A stretch of 64,000 nt of DNA from Deinococcus puniceus (GCF_001644565.1 NZ_CP011387.1:2402501-2466500); one strand, 5' to 3'. Positions 8,771 through 16,735 are shown, counted from the stretch's first letter. The notes: generated by a model from the sequence alone, not told the origin. Numbers and translations are program-made.

Positions 8771-9570
8771 AGGCCAGTCGGCAGGTGCAGGAATTGCCAC
8801 GGCAAGCCGAATTCATCCTCTAGGCGGGCGGCCAGCGCACGCACGCCGAAGACTTCGGTTTCGTAATGTCCGGCATAGACCACGTTCACGCCGTACTCAA
8901 AAGAATCATGAAAGTACTTGTGTTCGGGTTCTCCAGTCAGCAGGGTATCGAGGCCCATCGCGGCGGCCTCGGCCACTGCGCCCGCGCCGCTGCCACTGAC
9001 GATGCCGAGGCGGTGGACGTGCGGAATGCCGCCGCCGTGTACCAGACAGATTTCCCCGGTCAACTTCTGCACCCGGTCTGCAAAGTCCTGAAGGCTCTGC
9101 ACAAAGGGCAATTCTCCCGCCAAACCGATCTTGTGGCCCTGCCAGTCGCCAAAAGGCTCCGTGTTTTGCAGGGTCAGGGCGCGGGCCATCATGGCGTTGT
9201 TGCCCACTTCGGGGTGGGCGTCCAGCGGAATGTGGGCGGCGTAGAGGTTCAGATCGGCCATGAGTGCCGTGCGGACGCGCAGGCGGTGTGGCCCGGTAAT
9301 GGGGAGCGCCTCGCCCCAGAACAGCCCGTGATGCACGAGCAGGATGTCTGCGCCACTGTCGGCGGCTTCCTGCAAAGAGCGGGCGCTGGTGTCCACGCTG
9401 GCGGCCACGCGCCGGATCATGTCGGTGCCCTCGATTTGCAGGCCGTTCATGCTGGGGTCAGGGAGTGCGCCCACGTTCAGGTACTCGTTCAGCCAGCGCA
9501 CCAGCACGTCGCGCGGCACTTCGCCCCGCACGGGCTGGGCAGATGTGGAGGCAGGAGAAAGATCGGTCAT
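8767..9570 (-). CDS. Nif3-like dinuclear metal centre protein
   Basis: A member of the YbgI/YqfO/Nif3 family, toroidal hexamers with a two-metal site; biochemical role is unsettled, and the 'GTP cyclohydrolase 1 type 2' label is by homology only. 267 residues. Motifs seen are MNGLQIEG, the LLVHHGLFWG metal ligands, the YAAHIPLDAHPEVGNN segment, LTGEPEHK, and the C-terminal GHYETE ligands. It lacks the extra central domain of the YqfO type. The ATG follows TAGAAT by six bases on the minus strand, suggesting a leaderless mRNA that continues into tmk. Confidence 0.9.
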   Translation of the reverse strand: MTDLSPASTSAQPVRGEVPRDVLVRWLNEYLNVGALPDPSMNGLQIEGTDMIRRVAASVDTSARSLQEAADSGADILLVHHGLFWGEALPITGPHRLRVRTALMADLNLYAAHIPLDAHPEVGNNAMMARALTLQNTEPFGDWQGHKIGLAGELPFVQSLQDFADRVQKLTGEICLVHGGGIPHVHRLGIVSGSGAGAVAEAAAMGLDTLLTGEPEHKYFHDSFEYGVNVVYAGHYETEVFGVRALAARLEDEFGLPWQFLHLPTGL

Positions 9571-9576
9571 GCCCGC

Positions 9577-9582
9577 ATTCTA
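9577..9582 (-). promoter_or_regulatory. -10 element for leaderless nif3-tmk unit
   Basis: TAGAAT on the minus strand lies six bases before the ATG at 9570. The same hexamer and spacing precede the HtrA-like gene at 12863. Confidence 0.5.
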
Positions 9583-9642
9583 GGCCGGGGTGGGCGGGAC
9601 AAAGGGTGGGGGATGTGGGGTTGGGGTGAAGTTAAAGTTGGT

Positions 9643-9751
9643 GTGTAACCCCCCCCGTTGCTGTGCAACGCCCCCCCTTAAGGGGAGGACAAGGGCTTTT
9701 ACGCTCCCCTTTAAGGGGGGCTGGCTGCGAAGCAGACTGGGGGGTTTACAC
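9643..9751. repeat. ~109-bp palindromic intergenic repeat, copy 2
   Basis: Same element as 6485-6592, with GTGTAACCCC and GGTTTACAC as matching inverted ends. It differs mainly in the central loop. The ends have changed together so the palindrome is kept, suggesting selection on pairing. Confidence 0.85.
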
Positions 9752-9806
9752 GCCAACTCAGAACCCAACCCATAGCCCTTCCCGCCGCGTGCCTTAAACT
9801 ACCCCC

Positions 9807-10526
9807 ATGTTGCTGTACGGGCGGAATCCGGTGCTGGAAGCCATCGCAGATGGGCGCGTTCATGAGGTGTTGGTGGCGCGGGGCGTAGAAGAATCGTTTA
9901 TCAGGGAACTCAAGGAATTAGACGTGGTGGTGCGCTTTACCTCGCGTATAGAGATGGATCAGATGGTGGGCACGACGCAGCATCAGGGCGTGGTGGCCGA
10001 AGTGGAAGACCTGAAATGGGCCAGCGTAGACGACATTTTTGACCGGGCCGAATCGCGGGGCGAACCCCTGTTGATCGTGTTGCTGGACGGCATTACCGAT
10101 CCACGCAACTTTGGGGCCATCATCCGTTCGGCGGAGGTCTTGGGCGCACACGGCGTGGTGGTAGAGGAGCGACGAAGTGCGCCCCTGTCGCCTGTTGTGG
10201 CGAAAACAGCGGCGGGCGCGGTGGCTTATTTGCCTGTAGCGCAGACCAAAAACCTGCCGCGTTTCATAGATTCCCTGAAAGAAGACAACGTGTGGGTGTA
10301 CGGCGCAGCGGGCGAGGCCGCGCAGGACATTGGCCGCACCGATTTTTCGGGCAAATTGGCGCTTGTCATCGGGGCCGAGGGCGAAGGCCTGCGCCGTCTG
10401 GTGCGCGAAAAGTGTGACGTGCTGGTCAAGATTCCCACCACTGGGCGCGTACAAAGCCTGAATGCATCGGTAGCGGCGGGCATTTTGCTGTATGAGGCGA
10501 CGCGCAACCGGGGCGGCAAGGGGTGA
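9807..10526 (+). CDS. rlmB: 23S rRNA (guanosine-2'-O)-methyltransferase, TrmH/SpoU family
   Basis: A SPOUT-fold methyltransferase, most like RlmB, which methylates G2251 of 23S rRNA using SAM. 239 residues with an N-terminal substrate-binding domain (MLLYGRNPVLEAI) and the three SpoU motifs: DGITDPRNFGAIIRSAE, ALVIGAEGEGLRRLVRE, and IPTTGRVQSLNASVAAGIL. Length and N-terminal domain favour RlmB over TrmH proper, though the exact target nucleotide cannot be read from sequence. TAAACT six bases before the ATG points to a leaderless mRNA. The stop overlaps the next gene as GTGA. Confidence 0.92.
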   Translation: MLLYGRNPVLEAIADGRVHEVLVARGVEESFIRELKELDVVVRFTSRIEMDQMVGTTQHQGVVAEVEDLKWASVDDIFDRAESRGEPLLIVLLDGITDPRNFGAIIRSAEVLGAHGVVVEERRSAPLSPVVAKTAAGAVAYLPVAQTKNLPRFIDSLKEDNVWVYGAAGEAAQDIGRTDFSGKLALVIGAEGEGLRRLVREKCDVLVKIPTTGRVQSLNASVAAGILLYEATRNRGGKG

Positions 10527-11461
10527 GCGCTCCCGCCAAGTGGCAAGTCCAAACTATCTCTAGCCCTGCCCTGACCCTCGAAATCTTGCCCGACGTGGGG
10601 GCCAGCATCCTGAACTTGCGTGCCGCGTCGGGCCGCCCGGTGATGCGCCGCGTACCACTGGAAGCTGTGCAGACCAGCAGCCAATGCGCCTGCTTTGCGC
10701 TGCTGCCCTACAGCAACCGGATTCGGGACGCCCGCTTTGAATTTGGGGGCCAAACCGTACAGTTGAAGCCCAATACCAAAGACGGCCTGTCTCAGCACGG
10801 CGACGTGAGAAACCGCCCGTGGACGGTCACGCGGGCGAGCGATTCCCACCTGATCTGCGACTTCGACAGCCGGGACGTGGCTGATCTGAACTGGCCTTGG
10901 GCCTTCACCGGGCGCATGGAATACCGCTTGCACGGGCCGCATTTGGATATCAGCGTGACCCTGACCAACGTGGATTCGCGGCCTATGCCTGCCGCTGAAA
11001 TGCCCGCTGGCATGGGCCTGCATCCCTATTTTGCCCGCACCCAAGATGGCTTAGAGCCGCTGCTGACCTTTGATGCGGCGCTGACCTATGACACCGACGA
11101 ACGCCATTTGCCCACGGGCGGCGCGAGGCCCGTACAGCCTGCCGAGGATTTCCGCACACCCACCGCCGTTGGCACGCAGACGCTAGACCGTGTGTATACC
11201 GGGTGGGACGGCATCGCCCGCCTAGATTGGCCGTCAGAAAATAGCCCCCGCCGCGCCCTGATCCTCACCGCCGACAACGTGTTTTCGCATCTGGTGGTGT
11301 TCACGGCCCCAGACGGAAGCCTTGCCCTCGAACCCGTGTCGCACGCCACCGACGCCTTCAACTTGGCCGTGCGGTGCATTGGCGGCACCGACATGAAAAC
11401 GCTCCAGCCGGGGCAAAGTCTGGCGGGAGCGCTGCGGGTGACGGTAGAAGGCGAGTGGTGA
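10523..11461 (+). CDS. aldose 1-epimerase family protein
   Basis: Galactose-mutarotase fold enzyme that interconverts alpha and beta anomers of sugars. 312 residues. Conserved segments are LLPYSNRIRDARF, LSQHGDVRNRPW with the first catalytic His, GLHPYF with the second, and EPVSHATDAFNL with the catalytic Glu. The start is a GTG overlapping the rlmB stop (GTGA), so translation is coupled. Family and fold are clear; the sugar substrate is not. No sugar-catabolic genes are adjacent. Confidence 0.88.
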   Translation: MSAPAKWQVQTISSPALTLEILPDVGASILNLRAASGRPVMRRVPLEAVQTSSQCACFALLPYSNRIRDARFEFGGQTVQLKPNTKDGLSQHGDVRNRPWTVTRASDSHLICDFDSRDVADLNWPWAFTGRMEYRLHGPHLDISVTLTNVDSRPMPAAEMPAGMGLHPYFARTQDGLEPLLTFDAALTYDTDERHLPTGGARPVQPAEDFRTPTAVGTQTLDRVYTGWDGIARLDWPSENSPRRALILTADNVFSHLVVFTAPDGSLALEPVSHATDAFNLAVRCIGGTDMKTLQPGQSLAGALRVTVEGEW

Positions 11462-11480
11462 TTGGAAGGGTGAAAAGCAC

Positions 11481-11681
11481 TTACCCTCTGGCAATCAGAA
11501 TTCCCTGACGATCCCGCACTTCTAGGCCTGCTTGAAGCCGTTGCAACGCGATCAGCAAATCATCGGTTTCGCGCAGGACTTCCGGGCCGTGATCGGTGGG
11601 CAGCACGATTCGGTATTGGGCCGGGGCGGTTGGGGGCGTCCAGCGTTCCCCACTGTCTTCTTTGACAAAGGCACGTGACAT
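11481..11681 (-). CDS. small hypothetical protein with MSRAFVKE N-terminus
   Basis: A 66-residue protein beginning MSRAFVKEDSGERW. That N-terminus recalls the opening of many GreA/GreB-related elongation-factor proteins, but the coiled coil and C-terminal domain are absent. I chose the ATG at 11681 because of this motif; a GTG at 11789 would add 36 residues of less convincing sequence. The rest (PAQYRIVLPTDHGPEVLRE, LLIALQRLQAG) looks like one small alpha/beta unit. It lies downstream of the HtrA-like protease on the same strand and may be cotranscribed. Function unknown; the Gre link is inference. Confidence 0.6.
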   Translation of the reverse strand: MSRAFVKEDSGERWTPPTAPAQYRIVLPTDHGPEVLRETDDLLIALQRLQAGLEVRDRQGILIARG

Positions 11682-11795
11682 CTGTTTAGTGTGCGCTAGA
11701 CGGATGAAACGGGCATTTGCAGAACGTAACGAAAGCTTGAGCGTCGGCCCCAGTCCTTTTCCCACTGACGACTGACCACTCATACTCACGGTTTT

Positions 11796-12863
11796 TTACT
11801 GATCCAAATCCGGCACACTGCGCCGCGCTGCCAGCTTAATTTGCGCTTCTCTGCGTTGCTCGCCCCGCTGATACCCCAGCGTAATAGTGTCGCCAATTTC
11901 GGCGCGGCGAATCTGATTGATGACCTCGCCAGCGTCACGGGTACGCACACCGTTGACGGTCAGAATCACGTCTCCGAGGCCTGCCAAGTTGTTGTTCTCA
12001 TCGAGGGTGGCTCCCTGCAAGCCTGCGCGGGCGGCGGGACTGCCCTTGGCGACGCGGGCCACCACTGCGCCGGGCGGATTGGTGAGTCCACTGTGACGGT
12101 CATCGAACACGAGGCCCACCACAGGCGTATCGCGCTTAACTCCGGTTCTGAGGGCCGTAATCAAGTCGTTGCCCTCGGTCACGGGCACGGCGTAACTGGT
12201 GCGCGTTTGCCCGCTGGTGTCTACGCGGATATAGCTGATGACGCCGATGGCCTGCCCGTTGCCGTCTATGATCGGGCCGCCGCTGTCGCCGGGAGCAAGG
12301 GGCGCGGTCATTTCCAGCGTGCCCTGCGGGAAATCGGCGCGGCCTGCATCGGCATTCAGGCGCAGCAAGCGGCCCCGGCGCGGTTGCAAAAAGTCTCCGC
12401 CACTGTTACCAATCGCCAGCACCGTTTCGCCCACACGTGGCGGGCGGGTGGCGAGATTGTAGGCCGGGAATGGCCCGCGCCCCTGCACCTGCAACAGCGC
12501 TACATCGGCATCGGCATCGAAGGCCGTGACCCGCGCCGGATAAGAACGCCCCGACAAGGTGCTGATTTGGAACAGTTGCCCCTCTGCAACCACGTGGTAC
12601 GCGGTGAGAACCTGCCCCGTGTCGCTGATAAAAAAGCCGGTGCCGAGGCCCGCCGTGTTGCGGGCGCTGTTCACGCTTTCCACGCGCACGGTGGCGGGGC
12701 GCAGCTTCTCGAACAGGGCGCGGGTGGTTTCGGGCAACTGGTTGGGCAGCGCACTGGTTTGGGCGGGCGGCACAGACAGCACCGGCGCGCTGGTCTGCTC
12801 TGGCAACAAATAGGCACCGAGCGCAAGGATCAGGAGGACAGGTAACCACGGCGAGAATCGCAC
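11796..12863 (-). CDS. S1C (HtrA/DegP-like) serine protease with PDZ domain
   Basis: A membrane-anchored or secreted quality-control protease of 355 residues. An N-terminal hydrophobic segment (LPVLLILALGAYLL) is followed by a trypsin-like domain with catalytic His in LTAYHVVAEG, Asp in DADADVALLQV, and Ser in APLAPGDSGGPI. One C-terminal PDZ domain follows (about 255-345; AGLQGATLDENN, GDVILTVNGV). The GTG start lies six bases after TAGAAT on the minus strand. A single PDZ domain fits the DegS/HhoA type rather than DegP. Confidence 0.92.
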   Translation of the reverse strand: MRFSPWLPVLLILALGAYLLPEQTSAPVLSVPPAQTSALPNQLPETTRALFEKLRPATVRVESVNSARNTAGLGTGFFISDTGQVLTAYHVVAEGQLFQISTLSGRSYPARVTAFDADADVALLQVQGRGPFPAYNLATRPPRVGETVLAIGNSGGDFLQPRRGRLLRLNADAGRADFPQGTLEMTAPLAPGDSGGPIIDGNGQAIGVISYIRVDTSGQTRTSYAVPVTEGNDLITALRTGVKRDTPVVGLVFDDRHSGLTNPPGAVVARVAKGSPAARAGLQGATLDENNNLAGLGDVILTVNGVRTRDAGEVINQIRRAEIGDTITLGYQRGEQRREAQIKLAARRSVPDLDQ

Positions 12864-12869
12864 AGGCTG

Positions 12870-12875
12870 ATTCTA
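12870..12875 (-). promoter_or_regulatory. -10 element for leaderless HtrA-like gene
   Basis: TAGAAT on the minus strand, six bases before the GTG start at 12863. Confidence 0.5.
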
Positions 12876-12939
12876 GGGCGGCACAGTAAAAAATAAAGTG
12901 GGAGAAGGCACCGGGCAATTCAGCCCTTCATTACCTTGC

Positions 12940-12968
12940 TTGACAAGATAGCTGAAGGCAACTACCTT
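12940..12968 (+). promoter_or_regulatory. promoter of padR operon
   Basis: TTGACA (12940-12945), a 17-bp spacer, and TACCTT (12963-12968) form a good vegetative promoter. TACCTT-GCTTG and TACCTTAGTAAGCAAGTA around it are repeat-like and could be the PadR operator (inference). Unlike most genes here it has a leader with AGAGGAG before the ATG. Confidence 0.6.
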
Positions 12969-12998
12969 AGTAAGCAAGTATCCAAGAGGAGAACGTTG

Positions 12999-13463
12999 AT
13001 GAACCCGCTGAAATCCGGCACGCTTGATCTGGCCCTGCTGGCCGCCCTGAGCGAGCAACCGCGCTACGGGCTGGACATCCTGAAGTACGTGAACGAGCGC
13101 AGCGGCGGCCTGTTCGATCTGCGTGAGGGCAGCCTGTATCCGGCGCTGCACCGCTTGGTGAAGGCGGGCTGGGTGGAAAGCGATTGGCAACCCAGCGACA
13201 AGGGCGGCGCACCCCGCAAGGTGTACCGCCTGACCGATGAAGGTACAGGGGCGCTGAGCAGCAAGCGGGCCGAGTGGCAAACGCTACGCGGCGCACTGGA
13301 CGCCCTGTTATACGAACTTGCTCTGATTCCCGAACATCCGCAACGACACCGGATGTTCGTCCATCTCCGCCAGCTCGTACTTTTTGCCACTCGCTCCGCT
13401 CAGCTAATTCTTGCGAATCATCGCAATTTGATATTCCTGCGTAGGCTCAGGCAACCCGTATGA
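12999..13463 (+). CDS. PadR family transcriptional regulator with extended C-terminus
   Basis: A winged-helix repressor. The first ~105 residues match the PadR core: GTLDLALLAALSE, RYGLDILKYVNERS, GSLYPALHRLVKAGW, and RKVYRLTDEG. The family usually ends soon after this core, yet here about 48 further residues run on. Their DNA holds a perfect 10-bp-stem hairpin (13331-13359) and an ACTCGCTCCGC stretch also found in intergenic repeats, so the tail may come from inserted repeat DNA. A ribosome binding site AGGAG precedes the ATG. The stop overlaps the next gene as ATGA; PadR genes often pair with such membrane proteins. Confidence 0.88.
   Translation: MNPLKSGTLDLALLAALSEQPRYGLDILKYVNERSGGLFDLREGSLYPALHRLVKAGWVESDWQPSDKGGAPRKVYRLTDEGTGALSSKRAEWQTLRGALDALLYELALIPEHPQRHRMFVHLRQLVLFATRSAQLILANHRNLIFLRRLRQPV
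13331..13359. repeat. perfect hairpin inside the padR 3' end
   Basis: CGAACATCCG and CGGATGTTCG form a perfect 10-bp inverted repeat around a 9-base loop. There is no T run, and it lies in coding sequence, so it is not a standard terminator. Confidence 0.75.
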
Positions 13464-14461
13464 CCCGCCGCCTCCGCCGTGCGCCGCGCCTGCTGAGCAT
13501 CAACGCCTACATTCACCGCGCCACGTTGGGCCTGCCCAAAGCCGAGCGCCTAGACGCCGCCGCCGAGTTGCGGGCACACTTGCTGGAGCGCACCGCCGAA
13601 CACGAGACGCAGGGCTTTAGCCGCGAGGAAGCCGAGTTTTTGGCCGTAAAGGGCATGGGCGACCCGCAGCCTGTGAACCGCAGTTTGCTGGGGCACGCGC
13701 TGACGCACAAAGCAGGCTGGCTGGCGCTGGTGGTTTTGTTGACAGGCGGCGGTGGCTGGTGGGGGTATAGGGAGTGGATGCCGCCGAGGGTGGGTGTCTT
13801 CCGTGATGAATTCACTGCCGATGACGCAAAATTACTTTTCACTTATTCCACTGCCCCCAGAGGGCACTACGACGCCTATAACATCACGTACCCGAAAGGC
13901 ACGCAGAGCATTGTCGCCGCCTTCATCAGTGAGGATATGCGCCGAGTTCAGGTACTCGATATCTCTCAGATCAGCGCCAAGCAGAAGATCAACGCTCCCG
14001 GCAGTTACCGCTATCAGCAGCGTTGGCTGATCAATGGAAGTGTTTACCAGCCTGAATCTTTACCTTGGTATCCGCAGTGCAAGAACTTGGGGATTTATTT
14101 CCTTACCCCAGAGATTCCATCTGCGCTCATCAGGAATCAGGTGGAAGGGGGACAGATGGGGGGTTTCATTCCCTACGGAGCCTGTTACGAAGCCGATAAG
14201 AAACTGGCCGCACAGCTACCCCTGACACAGCAGGCCGACTGGATGGAACAGCCGATGGCCCTGAACCGCTGGAGCTTGGTCTTCTCTGGTGGTGCTGGTT
14301 TCGACAACATAGATCGCTCTCTGTACATCATGGTCATGCCACTTGAATATTCCTTGAAACCCAAGGCCCCATTTTTTGAGGTCAACGCCGGACGTTTACG
14401 CATTAACAGCGATACCCGCGACCTCCCGCCACTGCCTGCTCTTCCCCAAACGCTACCCTGA
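13460..14461 (+). CDS. membrane protein with permease-prefix-like N-terminus, unknown function
   Basis: 333 residues. The first ~75 residues (AYIHRATLGLPKAERLDAAAEL, EEAEFLAVKGMGDP) resemble the helical permease prefix or HAAS domain found next to PadR regulators. One membrane segment follows (about 90-105, AGWLALVVLLTGGGGWWG). The remaining ~225 residues should be extracytoplasmic and match no family I know; they are rich in Tyr, Trp and Pro. It overlaps padR by ATGA, so PadR probably controls it. The extracytoplasmic part has lower GC codons than its neighbours. Confidence 0.72.
   Translation: MTRRLRRAPRLLSINAYIHRATLGLPKAERLDAAAELRAHLLERTAEHETQGFSREEAEFLAVKGMGDPQPVNRSLLGHALTHKAGWLALVVLLTGGGGWWGYREWMPPRVGVFRDEFTADDAKLLFTYSTAPRGHYDAYNITYPKGTQSIVAAFISEDMRRVQVLDISQISAKQKINAPGSYRYQQRWLINGSVYQPESLPWYPQCKNLGIYFLTPEIPSALIRNQVEGGQMGGFIPYGACYEADKKLAAQLPLTQQADWMEQPMALNRWSLVFSGGAGFDNIDRSLYIMVMPLEYSLKPKAPFFEVNAGRLRINSDTRDLPPLPALPQTLP
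14454..14459 (+). promoter_or_regulatory. -10 element setting the EVE-gene start
   Basis: TACCCT lies six bases before the ATG at 14466. This supports that ATG over in-frame codons further upstream, which would overlap the preceding gene. Confidence 0.5.
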
Positions 14462-14465
14462 CCTC

Positions 14466-14951
14466 ATGCTCTACTGGCTTCTGAAATCTGAACCCGACGT
14501 GTTCGGCTACCCCGATCTGGTACGGGTGGGCAAGGAGCCATGGAACGGCGTGCGGAATTATCTGGCCCGCAACTATTTGCGCCAAATGGTGGCGGGCGAC
14601 CTGTGCCTGATCTACCATTCCAACGCCAAACCAAACGGCGTGGCAGGCGTAGCGCGGGTGGTGCGGGCGGCCTACACCGACAACCTGCAATTCGACCCAG
14701 AAAGCGCCTATTTCGACCCTAAAGGCCTGCCCGACAATCCACGCTGGAGCATGGTAGACGTGTCGCCCGTTCTGGCCTTTCCCACCCTGCTGACGCTGGA
14801 CGCCCTCCGGGGGCTGCTAGAATGGGCCGACTCGCCCCTGACCCAAAAGGGCACGCGCCTCAGCGTGATTCCGGTGACGGCAGAGCAGTTTAGGGCGGCA
14901 TTGGAAGCGGTGGGATTAGAGCTGGAGCAACTGAGCGCGGCCTCCACATGA
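14466..14951 (+). CDS. EVE (PUA-like) domain protein
   Basis: 161 residues starting MLYWLLKSEPDVFGYPDLVR, the classic opening of bacterial EVE proteins. WNGVRNYLARNYLRQM and the LCLIYHSN strand follow, and these line the pocket that in related proteins reads modified bases in nucleic acid. The C-terminal half (WSMVDVSPVLAFP, LRGLLEW) is also typical. Role is probably modified-base binding; the target is unknown. It follows the PadR-linked gene by only four bases but may also have its own leaderless promoter. Confidence 0.9.
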   Translation: MLYWLLKSEPDVFGYPDLVRVGKEPWNGVRNYLARNYLRQMVAGDLCLIYHSNAKPNGVAGVARVVRAAYTDNLQFDPESAYFDPKGLPDNPRWSMVDVSPVLAFPTLLTLDALRGLLEWADSPLTQKGTRLSVIPVTAEQFRAALEAVGLELEQLSAAST

Positions 14952-15032
14952 ACGCCGAAGAGTCCCATTTACCCACGCCAACCCGCAGCACTTGTCACGG
15001 TCTTGTCAGAGGCGAGGGCGCACACTGCACGC

Positions 15033-15149
15033 ATGGAACTGCTGCTGGCCGCCTTGGTTATCACCACTTCACTGCTGATCGCGGCGCAACAAGAGCGGCC
15101 CAAGCAGGTGCCCGTGCGCGTGCGTGTTGCCAATCGTCCCAGACGCTGA
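15033..15149 (+). CDS. possible 38-residue single-pass membrane peptide
   Basis: A short frame encoding MELLLAALVITTSLLIAAQQE followed by a basic tail (KQVPVRVRVANRPRR). It reads as one membrane helix with a cytoplasmic positive end. A strong terminator begins 57 bases later and no other gene ends there, which supports a small transcription unit. No clear ribosome binding site or TANNNT is seen. It could be non-coding. Confidence 0.4.
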   Translation: MELLLAALVITTSLLIAAQQERPKQVPVRVRVANRPRR

Positions 15150-15205
15150 AATCCCCCCGTTAGACCTTCCACGGCGGGCCAAGCCTCCGCCCGCATCCTA
15201 ATTGC

Positions 15206-15244
15206 CCCGCCTGCCCTCTCCTCCTCCGGGGCAGGCGGGTTTTT
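15206..15244 (+). terminator. rho-independent terminator
   Basis: An 11-bp GC stem (15206-15216 with 15229-15239) is followed by five T. It ends either the small frame at 15033 or the padR-EVE operon. Confidence 0.85.
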
Positions 15245-15362
15245 GTGCTCGAAACTGAGGTTTTGACGCAGTAGGGTGTCTCCGCTTGCACTGAGATGTC
15301 CCTGCAACAAATCACAGTTGGAGCCAGCCCGGAAGCAATGCAGAACCCCACGCGGCCCTTCA

Positions 15363-15368
15363 TATAGT
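15363..15368 (+). promoter_or_regulatory. -10 element for leaderless CPT-like gene
   Basis: TATAGT lies seven bases before ATG 15376, which favours that ATG over the in-frame TTG at 15370. Confidence 0.5.
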
Positions 15369-15375
15369 CTTGTCT

Positions 15376-15993
15376 ATGACCTCTGTTCCTCTCGGCAAAG
15401 TGATTTTGCTCAACGGCCCCTCAAGCGCAGGCAAATCTACACTCTGTGCCGCCCTGCAAGATCAGCTTGACGAGCCGTTCCTGCAATTCTCACTGGATTT
15501 CCTGATGTTCCGTGACGGCGTCTTACCCCAGCGCCGCGAAGCAAGTGGCCCCTTTTCATGGGCCGAAATGCGGCCAAAACTGTTTGAGGGCTACTACAAC
15601 TGCTTACCTGCCCTCTTGAGTGCGGGCAACAATCTGGTCTTGGATTACATCATCGAATCGTCAGACCAGTGGCGAACCCTCCTCCAACGGCTTGGCGGTG
15701 TTGATGTGTTCCTCGTGGGCGTCCATTGTCCTTTGCCCGAATTGGAGCGCAGAGAACAGCAGCGGGGTGACCGCAGAATCGGTGACGCACGCCGGGACTT
15801 CGCAACCGTGCACACGTTCAGTTCCTATGACCTAGAGGTGGATTCGCTCGTTTCTCCACAGCAAAACGCTAAACGTATCGTTGAGGCTTGGTCTAGCCGG
15901 ACAGCCCGGAGTGTATTTGGGAGAGCGGCACAAAGAACAGTAGACCGGGCAGGAGCAGCCCAAGACGGAACGGCGCTGCCTTCGGACGGGTGA
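15376..15993 (+). CDS. chloramphenicol-phosphotransferase-like P-loop kinase
   Basis: 205 residues with P-loop LLNGPSSAGKSTL near the N-terminus, a FSLDFLMFRDGV substrate segment, and the family stretch VFLVGVHCPLPELERREQQR followed by DRRIGDARRD. CPT proteins phosphorylate chloramphenicol in the Streptomyces producer, and most homologues elsewhere have unknown small-molecule substrates. The final ~30 residues (SVFGRAAQRTVDRAGAAQ) are low-complexity and may not be part of the fold. It appears to be a single-gene unit. No resistance context is seen. Confidence 0.78.
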   Translation: MTSVPLGKVILLNGPSSAGKSTLCAALQDQLDEPFLQFSLDFLMFRDGVLPQRREASGPFSWAEMRPKLFEGYYNCLPALLSAGNNLVLDYIIESSDQWRTLLQRLGGVDVFLVGVHCPLPELERREQQRGDRRIGDARRDFATVHTFSSYDLEVDSLVSPQQNAKRIVEAWSSRTARSVFGRAAQRTVDRAGAAQDGTALPSDG

Positions 15994-16036
15994 GCAACTT
16001 GGTGGCTCGGCGTGCGGGCGCTACAGTAACGCCGAG

Positions 16037-16735
16037 ATGACAGACGCCCGTACCCTTTACCCCCTCGGTGACCAATTGGGCAGCGTCACCCTGATTCAGC
16101 ACGCGGGCGATGACAAAATGATCGCCAACGCCGCACGTGTGAGTTTCGGTGGCGACAGTGACGCCCCCCTCAATGCCCGAGACGAAAAGCTGATTCGCTA
16201 CCTGCTTCGGCATCAGCACGGTTCGCCTTTTGAACACAACATGATTACTTTTAAAGTGATTTGCCCGATTTTTGTTGATCGGCAGTGGGTTAGACACAGA
16301 GCAGGAGTCTCAAAAAACGAAACGTCGGGCCGCTACGTGGAGCAGCAGGAGCGCAATTTTCAGCCCCCCAGCTTCCGGCGGCAAGCTCCCAGCAACCGCC
16401 AAGCCAGCGTAGAGGACGACGGCACACTTGATCAGGCAGAGGCGGCGCGGGTGTGGGAGGAAGCGTGGAAGGCAGCTTACGGCGCGTACCAGACGTTGCT
16501 GGGCCTCAGCGTCACACGGGAGCAGGCGCGTGGAGTGCTGCCGCAAAGCCTGTATACAGAGTCGTATTACACCTTCAACGTCAGAAGCCTGCTGCACTTT
16601 ATCGGCCTGCGCGACCACGACGGCGCACAGTACGAGATGCGGCTGTATGCTCGCGCCCTCGCAGAACTGGCTGAACCGCTGTTTCCTGTCACCTTCCGCG
16701 AATGGCGGGCGTTGGTGGCCGAACAAGCCCACTGA
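16037..16735 (+). CDS. thyX: flavin-dependent thymidylate synthase
   Basis: Makes dTMP from dUMP with methylene-THF as carbon donor and FAD/NADPH as reductant. 232 residues, in the usual range. The FAD/dUMP motif reads WVRHRAGVSKNETSGRY: the SxNExSxRY half is intact, but there is one more residue between RHR and S than in the common form. LPQSLYTESYYTFNVRSLLHF and the HDGAQYEMR C-terminal region are typical. TACAGT nine bases before the ATG may be a -10 with a very short leader. No thyA is in the window. Confidence 0.95.
   Translation: MTDARTLYPLGDQLGSVTLIQHAGDDKMIANAARVSFGGDSDAPLNARDEKLIRYLLRHQHGSPFEHNMITFKVICPIFVDRQWVRHRAGVSKNETSGRYVEQQERNFQPPSFRRQAPSNRQASVEDDGTLDQAEAARVWEEAWKAAYGAYQTLLGLSVTREQARGVLPQSLYTESYYTFNVRSLLHFIGLRDHDGAQYEMRLYARALAELAEPLFPVTFREWRALVAEQAH

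Noticed and set aside
15893..16297. 134-residue minus-strand frame opposite the CPT-like and thyX genes
   Set aside because: Spans two real genes on the other strand and shows no motifs.
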